Assembly (NCBI GenBank): GCA_029641185.1
Contig: JAPWGK010000003.1
Location: 744,001-808,000 of the forward strand
Direction: 5' to 3'
Origin: Pseudofabraea citricarpa
Taxonomy: Eukaryota; Ascomycota; Leotiomycetes; Helotiales; Dermateaceae
Length of the DNA stretch: 64,000 nt
The stretch's first letter is position 1, and every line of letters starts with the position of its first letter. Below the pieces are notes generated by a model that was given only the letters and a program-made list of their open reading frames with translations, did no database searches and was not told where the DNA came from. Both the position numbers and the translations under genes were made by a program. Of this stretch, positions 12,175 through 23,841 are shown one piece after another.

Positions 12175-13357
12175 GAAATGATACATGGTTGAAATGCTTG
12201 TCATAGCAGCGAATTTTCCTTATCCGCTGTCAACATTTTGTTTGGCATTCTATAATATTAATTATCTCTAATTGTTCCAAAGGAAGTTTCAACCAGTGTT
12301 ATCTAGTGGATCCGAGTAGCTATTTCCAGGTCAGGAACAATCCTAAAATCATCGTAGGCCCCTAAAAACAACATCTCAGATGTACGTGGAAAACACGTGC
12401 CAGTGAAAAGATTCAATTGATACTTTTCTGGAGGGCACATTCTATTTAGTACCTAGGCGATCCTGTTATTGATATTGCCTTCACACCACTCTCAACTTCC
12501 AACTTAGAGGAAGACCGAGTGATATCCTGGCGCGTATATATTACCATCTAAGCGGTGGTGGTAACAGCGAAGCGAAGACGATTCTTAGTCCTTCTCTCTT
12601 TGCGAACTTTGTTCTTCCCCTATCCCTGCACCTACTTAAAATGACTCTCAGCCCATCTTCTTTTAAGAGATGCCACAGCGGGATATCTATCAATTAACGT
12701 CAAGACTACAGGTGTAGAGAAAATGTTGCAGAAACAACAGTGTTGAAGGGATCTCCTTTCACCTGGGCAAAAATAGGTGTGGTCATCATGCTATTGTCAG
12801 CCCGTCTTCTGTTGTCGTTATATATGATCTGTGGTTATTACATCTTTGTGCTTTCGCGATATACTTTATCCGAAATAGATAAGTTTCATTATCATCCTGT
12901 TTTCGGTCTGTGTTCGGTTCTTAAGTATAGATTCTGTTATCATTATATCTATCCTTATACTTATGTGGTATATTTCTTGGCTAAGATAAATAATCGCTAG
13001 CATTATATACTCTTACTAGATCGGTTTATATATTTTGACGATATAGTTAAGGAGTTCTAAATTACAAGTACAATGTATTTCATTATTCACACCAAAGGAA
13101 CAAAAAGAAAAGGAGAAAAGAGAAATTCGGCCCATTCATATTCTCTTGCAGAATCCATATCCTTTCATTCCAGTCGTTGAATATCGAGATCCTATTAAGC
13201 CCAAATCAACTCCTCATGATATTCATCAAGCGTTCCAGATCATACAATACAAGCGAGACAACATAACACAACAATAACATAACAAAGAGCAACAAATACA
13301 GCGAGGGAAAGCCTCTGAAAGAAAGACAATAGAAGCTTGGTGATGAATAAAACTATC
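12175..13357. other. AT-rich intergenic between hri1 and the Cys/His module genes
   Basis: No gene is recognised. The hri1 3' flank passes into AT-rich sequence with scattered short open frames lacking family features. None of the Cys/His module signatures found to the right occurs here. Confidence 0.4.
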
Positions 13358-15326
13358 TTAGATACCTCCCCGTCGTCTTCCGAATGCCGGATAATTCGTA
13401 TCATAATCGCGTCGAAAATCGGCACCAAAATCAGGACTGATTCGCGCGTTATAATCTACATTTGCTCGAATCAGCCAACCAGCCATAGCTACAAAAGCCC
13501 GTATGTTCTACGCTATACTTACGATCCATACAGTAGCCACCAATGCGAGGCTCGGGGGACTTCTTCTCGCTGCAGCTAGGTACTTTGCATGCATCTATCT
13601 AGGTCAGCATGGCTGGGTTTATTCACTTTATTGTTGTGAAGTATGGAGTAGATTTGAGTCTACGTACGATTCTGACAATACCCAAGCGTGTTCCGGATTA
13701 CATTGTGGCAGTTTTGATCTCGGCATTCATCTGCACATATGGAATTAATATGCGTAAGGGTCAGATGTAACTTGTAAGAGGAAGAGTGACATGACATACG
13801 TTGATCGCAAAACTCGCTCTGACTGGGTCGGTCGTTGGAGGCAAAATAGTACTTTCTGGATTCAACACAACCTTCTTTCTTGCAAGTGTCTGTGATCATT
13901 AACCCTTTGTTTGTTTCGAAGTTATGGCTAGAGAGATTACTTACGTTTATCGCAGAATAGATCAGCGCCTTCGGCACAACCTCGAGCGAAACATGTATCT
14001 ATCATCATTCAGCTACTGACAGCTTGTTTTGGAATACTCGAGACACATACGATTCTCGCAATATCTCGAACTCGGAAATTGTTCTCTATTGCAAGATGGG
14101 CTGCTACACTTCATGACCGGCGGCGGCGGCGCTATATAGTCTTCTGGAGTTTCAGCGGATTTCCAAAGATGCAAAAGATATGTTACAACTTACGTCTCGC
14201 ACAACATCTATCGTAACCAGAACCGATTCTCTTCCGCATGCGGGTGCAATCCGTCGTGGTGCAAGTATGTCTAACGCAAAGGTTTCCAGTGCCCTGCTTC
14301 CTCTCGCTGCAATTCTTTGCGTCGCACAAGTCTGCGATGGTTGTTAGTATATGTGGGATTGTCAGTTGGTCTTTTGGTAGATTATACGGATGAAACAGAA
14401 TCTCTCTCGTTGCATAGAATCCTCGTAACAGTGTCGCCGGTGGAGACACCCCTCGCTGCTGCATTTATGTTCTCTGCAGTAGCCAGAGTCTCGCATGGGG
14501 GATTTTCCACAGCCTTCAATTTTACATGCTGGTGGAGCTGGCCTGGGCACAGGGGCATGTTTTGGGGTGTCTAATGTTTGTTAGCTTTTGATATTGTATC
14601 GGACTGCTGAATACTGACGATTCTCACAGAACGAAGATGGTGTTTTGGTTGCACGGTTGATTGACTTGGCTGAAGTACATCCTGCATGCTCACAAGTATC
14701 TTGAAGCCTGTTAGCAGCGGTTGGGAATATTCATGGGAGAAAGGTATGCCCATACGTTGTACGCAATAGCGGAATTTGGTAGACCTGACATCTTCTTTGC
14801 GAAGATTATTGCAGTTTCTCGCCTCGCAGCAATCTTAGAAGACAATCAGCTTTTCCCTCAACAGATCGATATCAACACTTACGCCCAGTGCAGTAGAGAG
14901 CATCTCCAGCTTTCTCCTTGTCGCAGATTGCAACTTTACATTTATCTATACGCCACCTGTGAGTATGCATGTCAAAATAGCTAATTGGTTCCATAGAGCA
15001 CTCACGAGGGATGCAATATTTTACTCCTTTCGCGCTCTTCTCCTTGCAATTTGCAGCCTGGCAACCATCTTTCGAGTATGTTAGTAAAGAAAGTACTTCG
15101 TGTTTCAACAGCTGGGTTGCTTACGATGTGAGCAGTACTTGTCAGTGTGACTTTTCTCTCGAGGGCAGGGTACTCCAGGATCTAGAAACAGGTCACAGTG
15201 GTCTTGAACAATCGTCAGCCCTTAATCAAGTATGTCCAAGAACAAGGCCAACTCACGAGCCTTGCAAAAATCTGTTCCTCTGTGGCCGCCAACATCCTTG
15301 CAGCCTATCCGAATGCACTTAAACAT
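13358..15326 (-). CDS. Multi-module Cys/His repeat protein, one module per exon (gene B)
   Basis: Fourteen exons give 403 residues: 15326-15257, 15202-15125, 15068-15006, 14945-14883, 14833-14756, 14699-14619, 14570-14388, 14331-14194, 14131-14051, 13998-13945, 13889-13800, 13730-13668, 13594-13523 and 13455-13358. Each internal exon is a multiple of 3 nt (54-183) and sits between phase-1 introns. Fifteen modules are readable, with consensus C-x4-C-(7 to 21)-[F/Y]-C-x2-H-x-C, for example KCIRIGC...FC and HTCKKEGC...FC. The histidine codon is split C|AC or C|AT by the intron in most modules and is uninterrupted within the 14570-14388 and 14331-14194 exons. The last exon is a Cys-free Arg/Asp/Tyr-rich tail ending GRRRGGI. 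The spacing suggests a zinc-binding C2CH finger array; I do not recognise a named family. No signal peptide is seen. An in-frame ATG at 15434 would add 36 residues. Confidence 0.75.
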
Positions 15327-16386
15327 GATTATTTGTTTCAGCACTAAAACAAGACGAGAGTCTTCAATGGCAAATCGATAAATTAGGGTGAAATCAAAGT
15401 TTTCTGCTAGGCCAGTGAAAGCGTTGTTGGGCAACCCAGAGTCTAACAGCCGGTGGGCTCTTATAGAAACCCGAGAAAGAAAAACGTATCAAACGGCAAG
15501 GCGCAGCTTTTTTGCTCTCTTTGGTTGATTGTCATCCGAACCGTGTCATTTTGCAGGCTGCGATTTTTTTGGTTGAGTTGGTGTGCCCACATGGACAGCC
15601 TCCTGTGCCAAGGCAGCGCCCTATGGATGTGCTTACTGAGGACCGTTCTACAAGGCTCAGCACTTGCTGCAAAGATGGCTTTTTGCTGCACTGCCTTCAA
15701 ATTCCCTGTTTGCCTAATAGCACATGCAATTACCTGATTGCCAATGATGGGGAGAATTAGGTGGAAGCGCTGCAGTATCAAAAAAAAATCCAGGAACTCT
15801 GGACAAGAGCCTCAGAGCCTCAAAAAAACCAAATCAGTTTCGCAGCTGAGGTTCTATTAAACTGTGATAAATTAAACCCCTCCAGTGTAAGTTTAAGTTT
15901 CTATGCATTAAAATTGTATGAAGGTCACTTAAAACTATACCTGAAAGGATGAGATGCACCCCATCCTTGTAAATTAATGTGAGGCTACACGAAGGCCTCT
16001 GCTCAAAGTAGGCTTGAAGGATTGTGCTGGTCAGATGCTGTTCGGCTTATTGCCAGAGCTAAATCCACTCACCGAAATGGAGGGGTGAGAAGGTTGTGCG
16101 GTTGGGAGGTAATTGCGGCTAAGAAGGCCAATTTCAAGTGGCTCATCCTCTGGCTTACACGATTTGCACAGGGTTCGTGTAACCATCTGAATTACATAGG
16201 CTCAGCCGCAATTTTCCTTTCTACAAGCGATAAAACACTAATATACGCATTCCTATGAATATAAATCAAACACAGCCAGAAATTGCTAGGACTGAAATGA
16301 ATAAAAGTACAACAAAAGAGCATCCTCGCATCCTACAAAGTTCTTGCCTCCTATCACATCTAGAAAGCGAAATCATGAGATTATCT
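15327..16386. other. Spacer between the two Cys/His module genes
   Basis: I see no Cys/His module with flanking splice sites in this roughly 1-kb gap, which should hold the promoter of the downstream gene and the 3' flank of the upstream one. An open minus-strand frame at 15461-15781 has no family feature. The 15434 ATG lies at the left end and could be the true start of gene B. Confidence 0.4.
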
Positions 16387-18063
16387 TCACCTAGGGCGTT
16401 GAAATATCTGTGTGAAGCGGGTTCCGTTTGTTTCGCGTTGAGATGTTGGGTGTAATTGGTTCTGCATATCCTGTTTGATTATGAAGTCATGATCTATGGT
16501 TGGTCAGATTTGAATTTTCATTAATCATATGACCTGACTTACGTTCAACACAATGCCCATCAATTCCTTTCGTCCTCAATCCCTCGTTTATACATTCGAC
16601 TATCGTACAGGCATCTACAAGTGAAAATCGTTAGCTTTTACAGTATGATATAGTACTTGAAGACACGTACGGATATTACAGAAACCTAAGCGACCGCTGG
16701 TCGGATCTCTCGTCTTTTCATGACACTTTTCCTTTCTACATTCATCTATATGTGGTCAGCCATAATATATGTAGATGAAGGTATGATTCTCTAACGAAGC
16801 TGGCAGTATCCGCTCTGTATGCTTTTTCCTTTCTTGATGTAGTATCTTGATGGCTGGTCACAGTCGGTTTCTATGCATGTATCTGAGTGAAATATTTAGC
16901 ATCGTGGTCTTGAATGGCAGGGAAACCATTACGCTCGCTGCAATATAAGATAGCTTCGTTGGGGCATCCTTGATTAAGACAAGTATCTATAAATAGTTAG
17001 TGCGTCTACTCATGGAATTCTGAAGGCAGTAACTTACGGTTTTTGCAGAAATTCGAGTCCCGGAATCTTTCGAGAGAGCAATCTGAAGCGACCGTCTTAC
17101 ATCTAAGTATAGCATTATAGTCTACACAAATGTAAGTAAGGGTTGAGAACTCCTTGAGTTGAGAATTGATCATACGGTCTTGGCAGTACGTCTCGAATCC
17201 CGTACCGTTCTCTTTCTTCTCTTTAGAGCATCCCAGGAACATACAGGTATGATCATTACAACATTCGGAATTTCCCCTTGCAGAGTTGCTGCAGTTCTTC
17301 GTCAAGCAAAGTGTGACAGGGAAAGCTTGCAAAATATCTACAAAATCAACATCGTCACATCATATTGGACAGTAAGTGTAAACTTACGGGCTGCACAAAA
17401 TAAAGAGCCGTTCTCAGGTTGCCTCTCCGTACATTCTGAACCCTGGCAATTGTCTAGGCGTATTCATTAGCGTTTGCGTAAGAGAGCTTCTGATGAGAAT
17501 CTTATGAAAGCTTACGATCCACACAGTACTTAAATCGGATTCCATCCGTGAATTGCTTTTGTTTGTTGTGACAATTATCCAGCGAGCACTTATCTGTTTC
17601 TTTGTAAGCGTCATTTCGCCTTCTTCGGATTCCAGGACTTGATCTTACGATTTCGACAGAATTGCAGAACTGATCCTATGGCATCTCTATCTCTAATATG
17701 TTTACAGCCATCAATCTCACATAGGTCTAATCTCTAATGTTAGTAAATGATGCATAAACCACCGTCCAGAGACTTACGAGACTTGCAGCCAGCCATGCCT
17801 ACCCTCCGCATTTCTTTACAGCTGCTAAATGCACAAGTATCTCGAAGCTTGAATTAGATACATTATAGCAGTTCTAAAGCATAGAAAAACTCACGGTTTT
17901 TACAACAATCCGTATTATGGGATGCCTTTTTGTGACATTGGGGTTTTTTACTTGGTACGTAACGGCAGTTGTCTGTGCATAAATGAGAAACTTCAAGTCG
18001 AGTTAACATAAAAGAGTAACCTACGAAAGGTGCAATATGAAAAGCCTCTTGCCGTTTTCTCAT
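16387..18063 (-). CDS. Multi-module Cys/His repeat protein, one module per exon (gene A)
   Basis: Twelve exons give 360 residues: 18063-17895, 17840-17778, 17726-17649, 17593-17516, 17453-17388, 17337-17176, 17121-17038, 16986-16933, 16870-16796, 16745-16671, 16614-16543 and 16493-16387. The architecture matches gene B: phase-1 introns, internal exons of 54-162 nt all divisible by 3, and modules C-x4-C-...-C-x2-H-x-C. The exon 17337-17176 carries two modules with an intact CAT codon between them (CCNDHTC), which confirms the split-histidine reading elsewhere. The 16870-16796 module has lost a cysteine, and the terminal exon is degenerate (NGTRFTQIF without Cys). The 5' end is uncertain: an alternative donor at 18024 joined to 17972 would attach an upstream piece ending YCTF and also rebuild C-x2-H-x-C. 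Probably a zinc-binding array; function unknown. Confidence 0.7.
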
Positions 18064-19618
18064 AGCAGCCTCGTTATGTGCAAGCCATGGCTAATTTTCA
18101 AGAGGACGAACCAAATGTTATGTTTAACTCGTGTTGGTTGAGAAGACTAAGATCGGTCCGGACAAGCGAATGGAAAGTCGCATGGAGAAATAGGGTTTGT
18201 GACAGATCAATTGCTATATATACAAGGAACAGGAGGGGCAGAGTGCAAAAGATGGTGTTTTGCCACACCTACATGTCTTTGGTCCATTTCCCTGCGAGTC
18301 TCAATCAAATGCCTAATATACCGGGCGCGCTGCGGTGGTGGCTTTGAATCATGCATAGGCTTGATCGAAGGCTGATTTCGCCCGACTGAAGATGAGGCTT
18401 TGGCATATATCTGCAAATGAATGTCTGCAGCAGAATAAACAGGGCCTGACCGACCAACTATTAGTCAAAAACGGTACAATTCATCGGCTTCACTTCCCTT
18501 AGTAATTACAACTTTTTACTAATGAATTTCTAGTAGAAATTATCTACGGAATCAAAATGAAGAAAGGTAGAAAGAAGAAAAAGAAGAAGAAAAGCCCGCA
18601 TTTGATGCATACTACTTAGCTCCCAAAGGAAATCATAATTTATGTAAAGCATCACAGGCAAATAATCAGATACTCGGTCAACAACAAGAATTGCAACTCG
18701 GCACAGCCTCGGCCTATATTGTTCTTGTTGTTGCCTTACTCTCCGCCCGATAAACAGCCCTATGTGCAACATATCTGCATGGGGAGAATACGTATGGTCA
18801 GATGTCACATTGCCTTCGGAGGTGATCCGATCAAGATACTCGAGAAGAGGCTGTGACAGCAGGGCTTTTGTACATCTGCATTTCTGCATGCTTTATGCAG
18901 CTTATGCAACCACTTGGAGGACATAGCCATAGCCACAATCATAAACATCCATACAGTATCAACGCAGATGCAGAGCCTCGTGTTGACAACATTTGGTTGG
19001 AGGGAAAGTAGATGAAAAGCCAATTCGAGGTATTAAAGTTGTGAGTACGGTAGAGCGGAGCTGGTATGCTTTGTGCTCGGCAGCTCGCATTCTTGGCAGC
19101 ATGTATTTGACGTACTCAAATTTCCAATTGGGATGTGGTGATTGGAGAAGGCTTATTAACACTAGAATTAAGCCCTAGCCAGCGCATCGTTCTGCAATTT
19201 AGAAAGTACCGAGAAGGTTGAACTCAATGCTGGCGACATCTAATTTGGCCACTCAGTGCCGTGCCGGAGAGGCAGAGGTGGATATTGCCGGTTGTTGGGG
19301 AGAGGTTGAAGTTAGAAGTCGAGGTTGAGCGTGTTGACGATAAGGTGGAATCGCATCACGTGAGCATCACCAGCCACACGTGTCCGAGCTCAAGCTCAAG
19401 CTCTCTCGGACTTTACCGCATTTGGCGTGTCCGGGCTATCGTGTCAGCGTGTCAGACCAGTGACGTCGGACTAATTTGTATCAAGTTCAGGTCGCGCGTA
19501 CGATATCATGGCATCCCGCGACTAACAACTCCACCAGCCACCACCACACGTCCTTCTTTCCCCTGATCTGCTCTGATCTGATGGATGCCATCTCTTCCCC
19601 ATAATCATAGTCATCATC
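18064..19618. other. Intergenic between gene A and the PhoD-like gene
   Basis: No gene is recognised. A possible extra 45-nt coding piece of gene A lies at 18025-18069. The last 250 bp before 19619 form the promoter and leader of the phosphatase gene. Confidence 0.4.
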
Positions 19619-21656
19619 ATGTCTACACTACAGGACAAAGTGACGGTTGCAAGCTCTTTGGCTCTGCGAGCCTTGACTTATGCATTCCTGCGGATTATCC
19701 CTTCACATGTAAGAAGCTCGTTGTCGTTCCACTGCGCGCATCCATCATGCTAATTGTCGATCAGGATCTTCCCCCAGTCCTATACACTCTCTTTGCAATC
19801 TACATACCTTCGTTCATTGCCAGTTTCTTGACACAACCACAATACAAAGTCGTAGAAGACGATATCAACATTACAATTACTGAAACTGAAATCGAGGAGC
19901 AGCCACCGACACTTGCATCTACTGCTGCTCATTCTCGGAACCTGCGGAGGCAAGATAAGCCTACCAAGGTGGAGGAGGAGATTGACGTGGAGGAAACGAT
20001 AGTAATTCAGGAGAGATCTGCGAAATTCTGGAGGACTCTTTTGACAGGTCTTCCTTCGCCAACCTCGGCACTACTATCTCTGTTAACTCTTTTGATAAAC
20101 GTCGGTTTGATACTGGCAGCTACCGACTTCATATACAGAGCGAAGGTTTACCATCCGAGCAATGACCTATCGTTTGCACGAGTCGGCTACGTCTCTCCTA
20201 CCGAAGCCAAGCTATTGATTCGAGAGCCAAACCCAGATCAACTGCCTGTTTTTGTATCTTATCGCGAAGGTTCTGAATATTCTTGGAAGGATGTTGGTGG
20301 GCTTGCTCAGTTGGGGAATGATACAGACTTCACTGGCGTGGTTACAATCACCAGCGTTGTTCCTGATCACACCTATCAGTGGGCAACATCAAATAATCAT
20401 ACCGGGTTTTTCACTACACCACCTGCCCCAGGTAATGTGAAGAAAGATGGAACTTTTACGTTTCTCACGACTTCTTGCATTAAGCCTCGATTTCCTTACA
20501 ACCCAAAGCAACATGCTCTAAGCATACCAGGGTTTAGACACATGGCGGACGTGATCAAGGCCATTCCAGGTGGTGCTCAGTTTATGTTGTTCCTCGGCGA
20601 TTTTATTTACATTGACAATCCCAAGCGATTCGGCAGCACCAGAGAGGACTACAGACGCGAGTATCGTCAGGTTTATGCTTCCCCTGAATGGCCTCTTGTT
20701 GGTCAAAATCTGAGCTGGATTCATGTTTTAGGTAAGGGTTCTACTTTCTAGTCTTGCTGTACTATAATAACTGACTACTTTCAAAGATGATCATGAAATC
20801 CACAATGATTGGGATGGGAAGGACACCGGTGTTTATGAGGCAGCAGTGGTAAGTATAAATAGCCAAATGTTCATGCGCAAGTCTTGTTAACCAGTTGTGA
20901 CCTTAGGATCCATGGCACAACTACCAAACCTCTGTCAATCCGCCTCAAGCACGTCAAGCTGGGACCTTCCACGCCGTGAGAAGGAATGCAACATATTTTG
21001 AGTTTACTCAAGGCCCAGCGTCATTCTTCATGTTGGACACAAGAAAGTATCGGGATTCAAATAGTCTCCCAACCAACAGCACCCAGAAATCAATGCTTGG
21101 TGCCGAACAGCTCGCAGATCTACTCTCTTTCCTTGCTAGGCCTGAACCAAACGGCGTCAAGTGGAAAATCATCGCTTCCAGCATCCCATTCACTAAGAAT
21201 TGGCGTGTAAACAGTATCGACACTTGGGCTAGCTTTTTGCATGAGCGCCGGATAATCTTAGAAGGGATGTGGGACGTTGGTCTCAAGGGTGGTGTCGGTG
21301 TGGTTATTGTTTCTGGAGATCGTCACGAATTTGCAGCAACTGCTTTCCCACCTCCAGCTGGAGGAAGATGGCCAATTAGTGCCACGGTGAATGAGTTCTC
21401 AACAAGTCCCCTCAGCCAATTCTATCTACCAACACCCACATACTTCCAAAATGATGATGAGGATGTCATGGTCAAGTACATTCCAAATGGCAATTCGAAG
21501 CTTGGGGCTATTACCATCGAGAATTCCCCCTCAAGCGAGCAAAGCATATTGAAGTACCGCCTGTACGTAGATGGTGTCGAAACATGGTCAAGTGTCCTGC
21601 TATCACCTCCGGCTGTCCCCGGCAAGCGCTGGGGCAAGGATGCTCTATGGGGATAA
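19619..21656 (+). CDS. PhoD-like phosphatase (alkaline phosphatase D family), membrane anchored
   Basis: Exons 19619-19708, 19765-20731, 20787-20848 and 20907-21656 encode 622 residues. I chose ATG 19619 with a 56-nt first intron rather than ATG 19585 without it: the spliced N-terminus joins cleanly into a hydrophobic helix, and the joint is flanked by GTAAGA and CAG. Two hydrophobic segments (about residues 10-55 and 130-155) bracket an acidic linker. The catalytic part follows, with metal-site motifs GDFIYID (Asp309), LDDHEIHND (Asp353, Asp354, His355) across an intron, and SGDRHE (Asp511, His513). PhoD enzymes are Fe/Ca- or metal-dependent phosphomono/diesterases. The membrane part suggests a secretory-pathway or surface location, with the catalytic domain probably luminal or outside. 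The substrate cannot be read from sequence. Confidence 0.88.
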
Positions 21657-22106
21657 TTCCGATGTCTCAATATTTGATGACCGGCGTTTGGCTATGTTGG
21701 CAATAGACGAGATTTTATCTTTGCAGGCAGGAGGGATCAGATGATTTATAAATGCCAAACTTGGTAATTGGTAATTCGCTTCGTGCTCTACTGTAGTATT
21801 AAATATTTACTTGAAAATTCTCCAATCTACGTGAATCAAATAGCAGTCCTGTGCAGAGTATGACGTAAATCTAAGGCAAGTACCTCACAGTCATTCTTGG
21901 AAACGAGATTAAGTCCAATGAATATATATGATGCCATTTCGAAGCTGTATGGTACAGCTAGAAACTAGCTACCTTTATTTCCGAGTCCTAAACACTTCTT
22001 CATACTAAAACAAAGCTACGGGAATAGACAAGTGACCAAACAGAGGACTTGGGTCTTTAGACTTCAGAAGATTTTAGGCATATGGTATTATGCGAACAGT
22101 TTTGCA
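21657..22106. other. 3' flank of the PhoD-like gene
   Basis: AT-rich sequence with no recognised gene, leading into the repeat array. Confidence 0.4.
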
Positions 22107-23722
22107 TTTCGTTGCGTTACGGACTCGGCCCAAGCTTCTGTGGATAGTGCTAACTGGTATATATCTAGGTTTAAGGTACCTACCTACCTTGTTCCTTACC
22201 AGTTGATTTCGTTGCGTTACGGACTTGGCCCAAGCTTCTGTGGATAGTGCTAACTGGTATATATCTAGGTTTAAGGTACCTACCTACCTTGTTCCTTACC
22301 AGTTGATTTCGTTGCGTTACGGACTTGGCCCAAGCTTCACTGAATAGTGCCAACTTGCAGATAGGTACTCAGGCACTGTATTCCCTACTATTTCATTTCG
22401 TTGCGTTACGGACCGGTCAAAGCTTTAGTGAATGGGATCAGTCTACAAGTGGAGCATAGAATTCCGTTGCATTACGGAGTGGTCCAAGCTTCTCTCTTTC
22501 CTAAATGAAGAAAGCCAACTAGTAAATATTTCGTTGCATGACAGAGTGATCCAAGCTTCACTAAATATAATATTCACTAGTAAGTATGTATTTAGGTACC
22601 TCTTGTCAAGTACCCTCTGCTCTTTCGTTGCATGACGGACTAATCCAAGCTTCACCAAATGATACTCACTGGTAAATATATACTTAAGTACCTCATGTCA
22701 GATACCCTCTGCTATTTCGTTGCGTTACGGACCTTTATCAACATTCACTACTAGTGAGTAGTGAAAATGGTGTATCACAGGTTCTTTCGTTGCATGACGG
22801 AGTGGTCCAAGCTTTTTGATAATAGTACCAATCAGTAGATACATACTTAGATATGTTCCTACTTCGTTGCGTTACGGACTGTTCAAAGCTCAGGTGAATA
22901 GGACCAGCTAACAAGTGGTACTTTGGAATTTCGTTGCGTTACAGAGCAATGAGTAGTGAATGAATAAACATAGTATATAAAATAAGATGATAAGCAATAG
23001 CATTTCGTTGCATGACGAATATTTCAGTGAATGTAGTTGGCTGATATATAAGTAAAGATAGGTAGGTAGGTACCTAGGTACATAAGCACTAGAAATTCCG
23101 TTGCACTACGAACAGCGGTCCAAGCTTTTGTTAGCACTCACTTACCCTCACCTTCGAGATATAAAATTTCGTTGCACTACGATCAATGGTCCAAGCTTTT
23201 GTTAGCACTCACTTACCCTCACCTTCGAGATATAAAATTTCGTTGCACTACGATCAATGGTCCAAGCTTCTGCTAACACTCACTCACCCTCACCTTGGGA
23301 TCATGACCAAGTAATCAATTTTCGTTGCGCGACGGACTTTCAAGTCATTCCAGTGTGAGTTTCTCTGGGGCTTAAACACTATATGTTGTTCAAAATCGTT
23401 GCATGACGGACCTTCAAAAAGAAAAGCCTTAGTGAGTAGGCAAAAGCAGGTTATGGATCTTCGTTGCGTGACGGACTTATGATTCACTCCAGTGGGTGGT
23501 TTTGCAGCGCCAAAACCCTATGATGGTATCCTAAATAATGGAAACACAGAATTTTACCTAGGAATTGTAAGTAGGTATAAATAAGCAGGCAATAGCTTTC
23601 GTTGCATGACGGACGTTCAAAAAACGGAGGTGCATTGTACTTAGCGATCGCTTAAAAGAGGGGTTCTGGATTTGTGCAGTTCACGTGATACATAATTGCC
23701 AAAGTTTTGTTGCATATCGCAC
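22107..23722 (+). repeat. Array of ~20 copies of an 18-bp core, TTTCGTTGCRTKACGGAC
   Basis: The core TTTCGTTGC[GA]T[TG]ACGGAC recurs about twenty times, at roughly 22107, 22207, 22307, 22396, 22463, 22530, 22623, 22713, 22783, 22862, 22929, 23002, 23096, 23167, 23238, 23321, 23396, 23460 and 23597, with a degenerate copy at 23705. Many copies continue into a second block, YGGTCCAAGCTTC. Spacing is 65-140 bp. The first three copies are exactly 100 bp apart with near-identical spacers, and 23167/23238 are a 71-bp duplication; other spacers are unrelated AT-rich sequence containing GGTACCT runs. All copies are on the same strand. No open frame runs through it, and no terminal inverted repeats or target duplications are visible. 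Its nature is unknown. Confidence 0.85.
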
Positions 23723-23741
23723 CTTCAGCTTCAGGGCTGAT

Positions 23742-23818
23742 TGAGCCCTGACTGAGCCCTGATTGAGCCCTGACTGAGCCCTGACTGAGCCCTGACTGAG
23801 CTCTTATTGAGCTCCGAA
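23742..23818 (+). repeat. 11-bp minisatellite TGAGCCCTGAY
   Basis: Seven head-to-tail units, the last two diverged (TGAGCTCTTAT, TGAGCTCCGAA). Related CAGCCCTGA pieces on either side extend it to about 23725-23841. It directly follows the 18-bp-core array. Confidence 0.85.
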
Positions 23819-23841
23819 TCAGCCCTGACACAGCCCTGAAC

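Noticed and set aside
15461..15781. 106-codon minus-strand frame between the two module genes
   Set aside because: It has no Cys/His module and no splice logic linking it to either gene.
13358..18063. Treating the two Cys/His genes as one giant gene
   Set aside because: Gene A ends at a stop after a degenerate module, about 1 kb without modules follows, and gene B has its own ATG just before its first module.
22107..23722. Repeat-spacer layout resembling a CRISPR array
   Set aside because: The DNA is fungal nuclear, spacing is irregular, repeats vary in sequence, and no cas gene is near.
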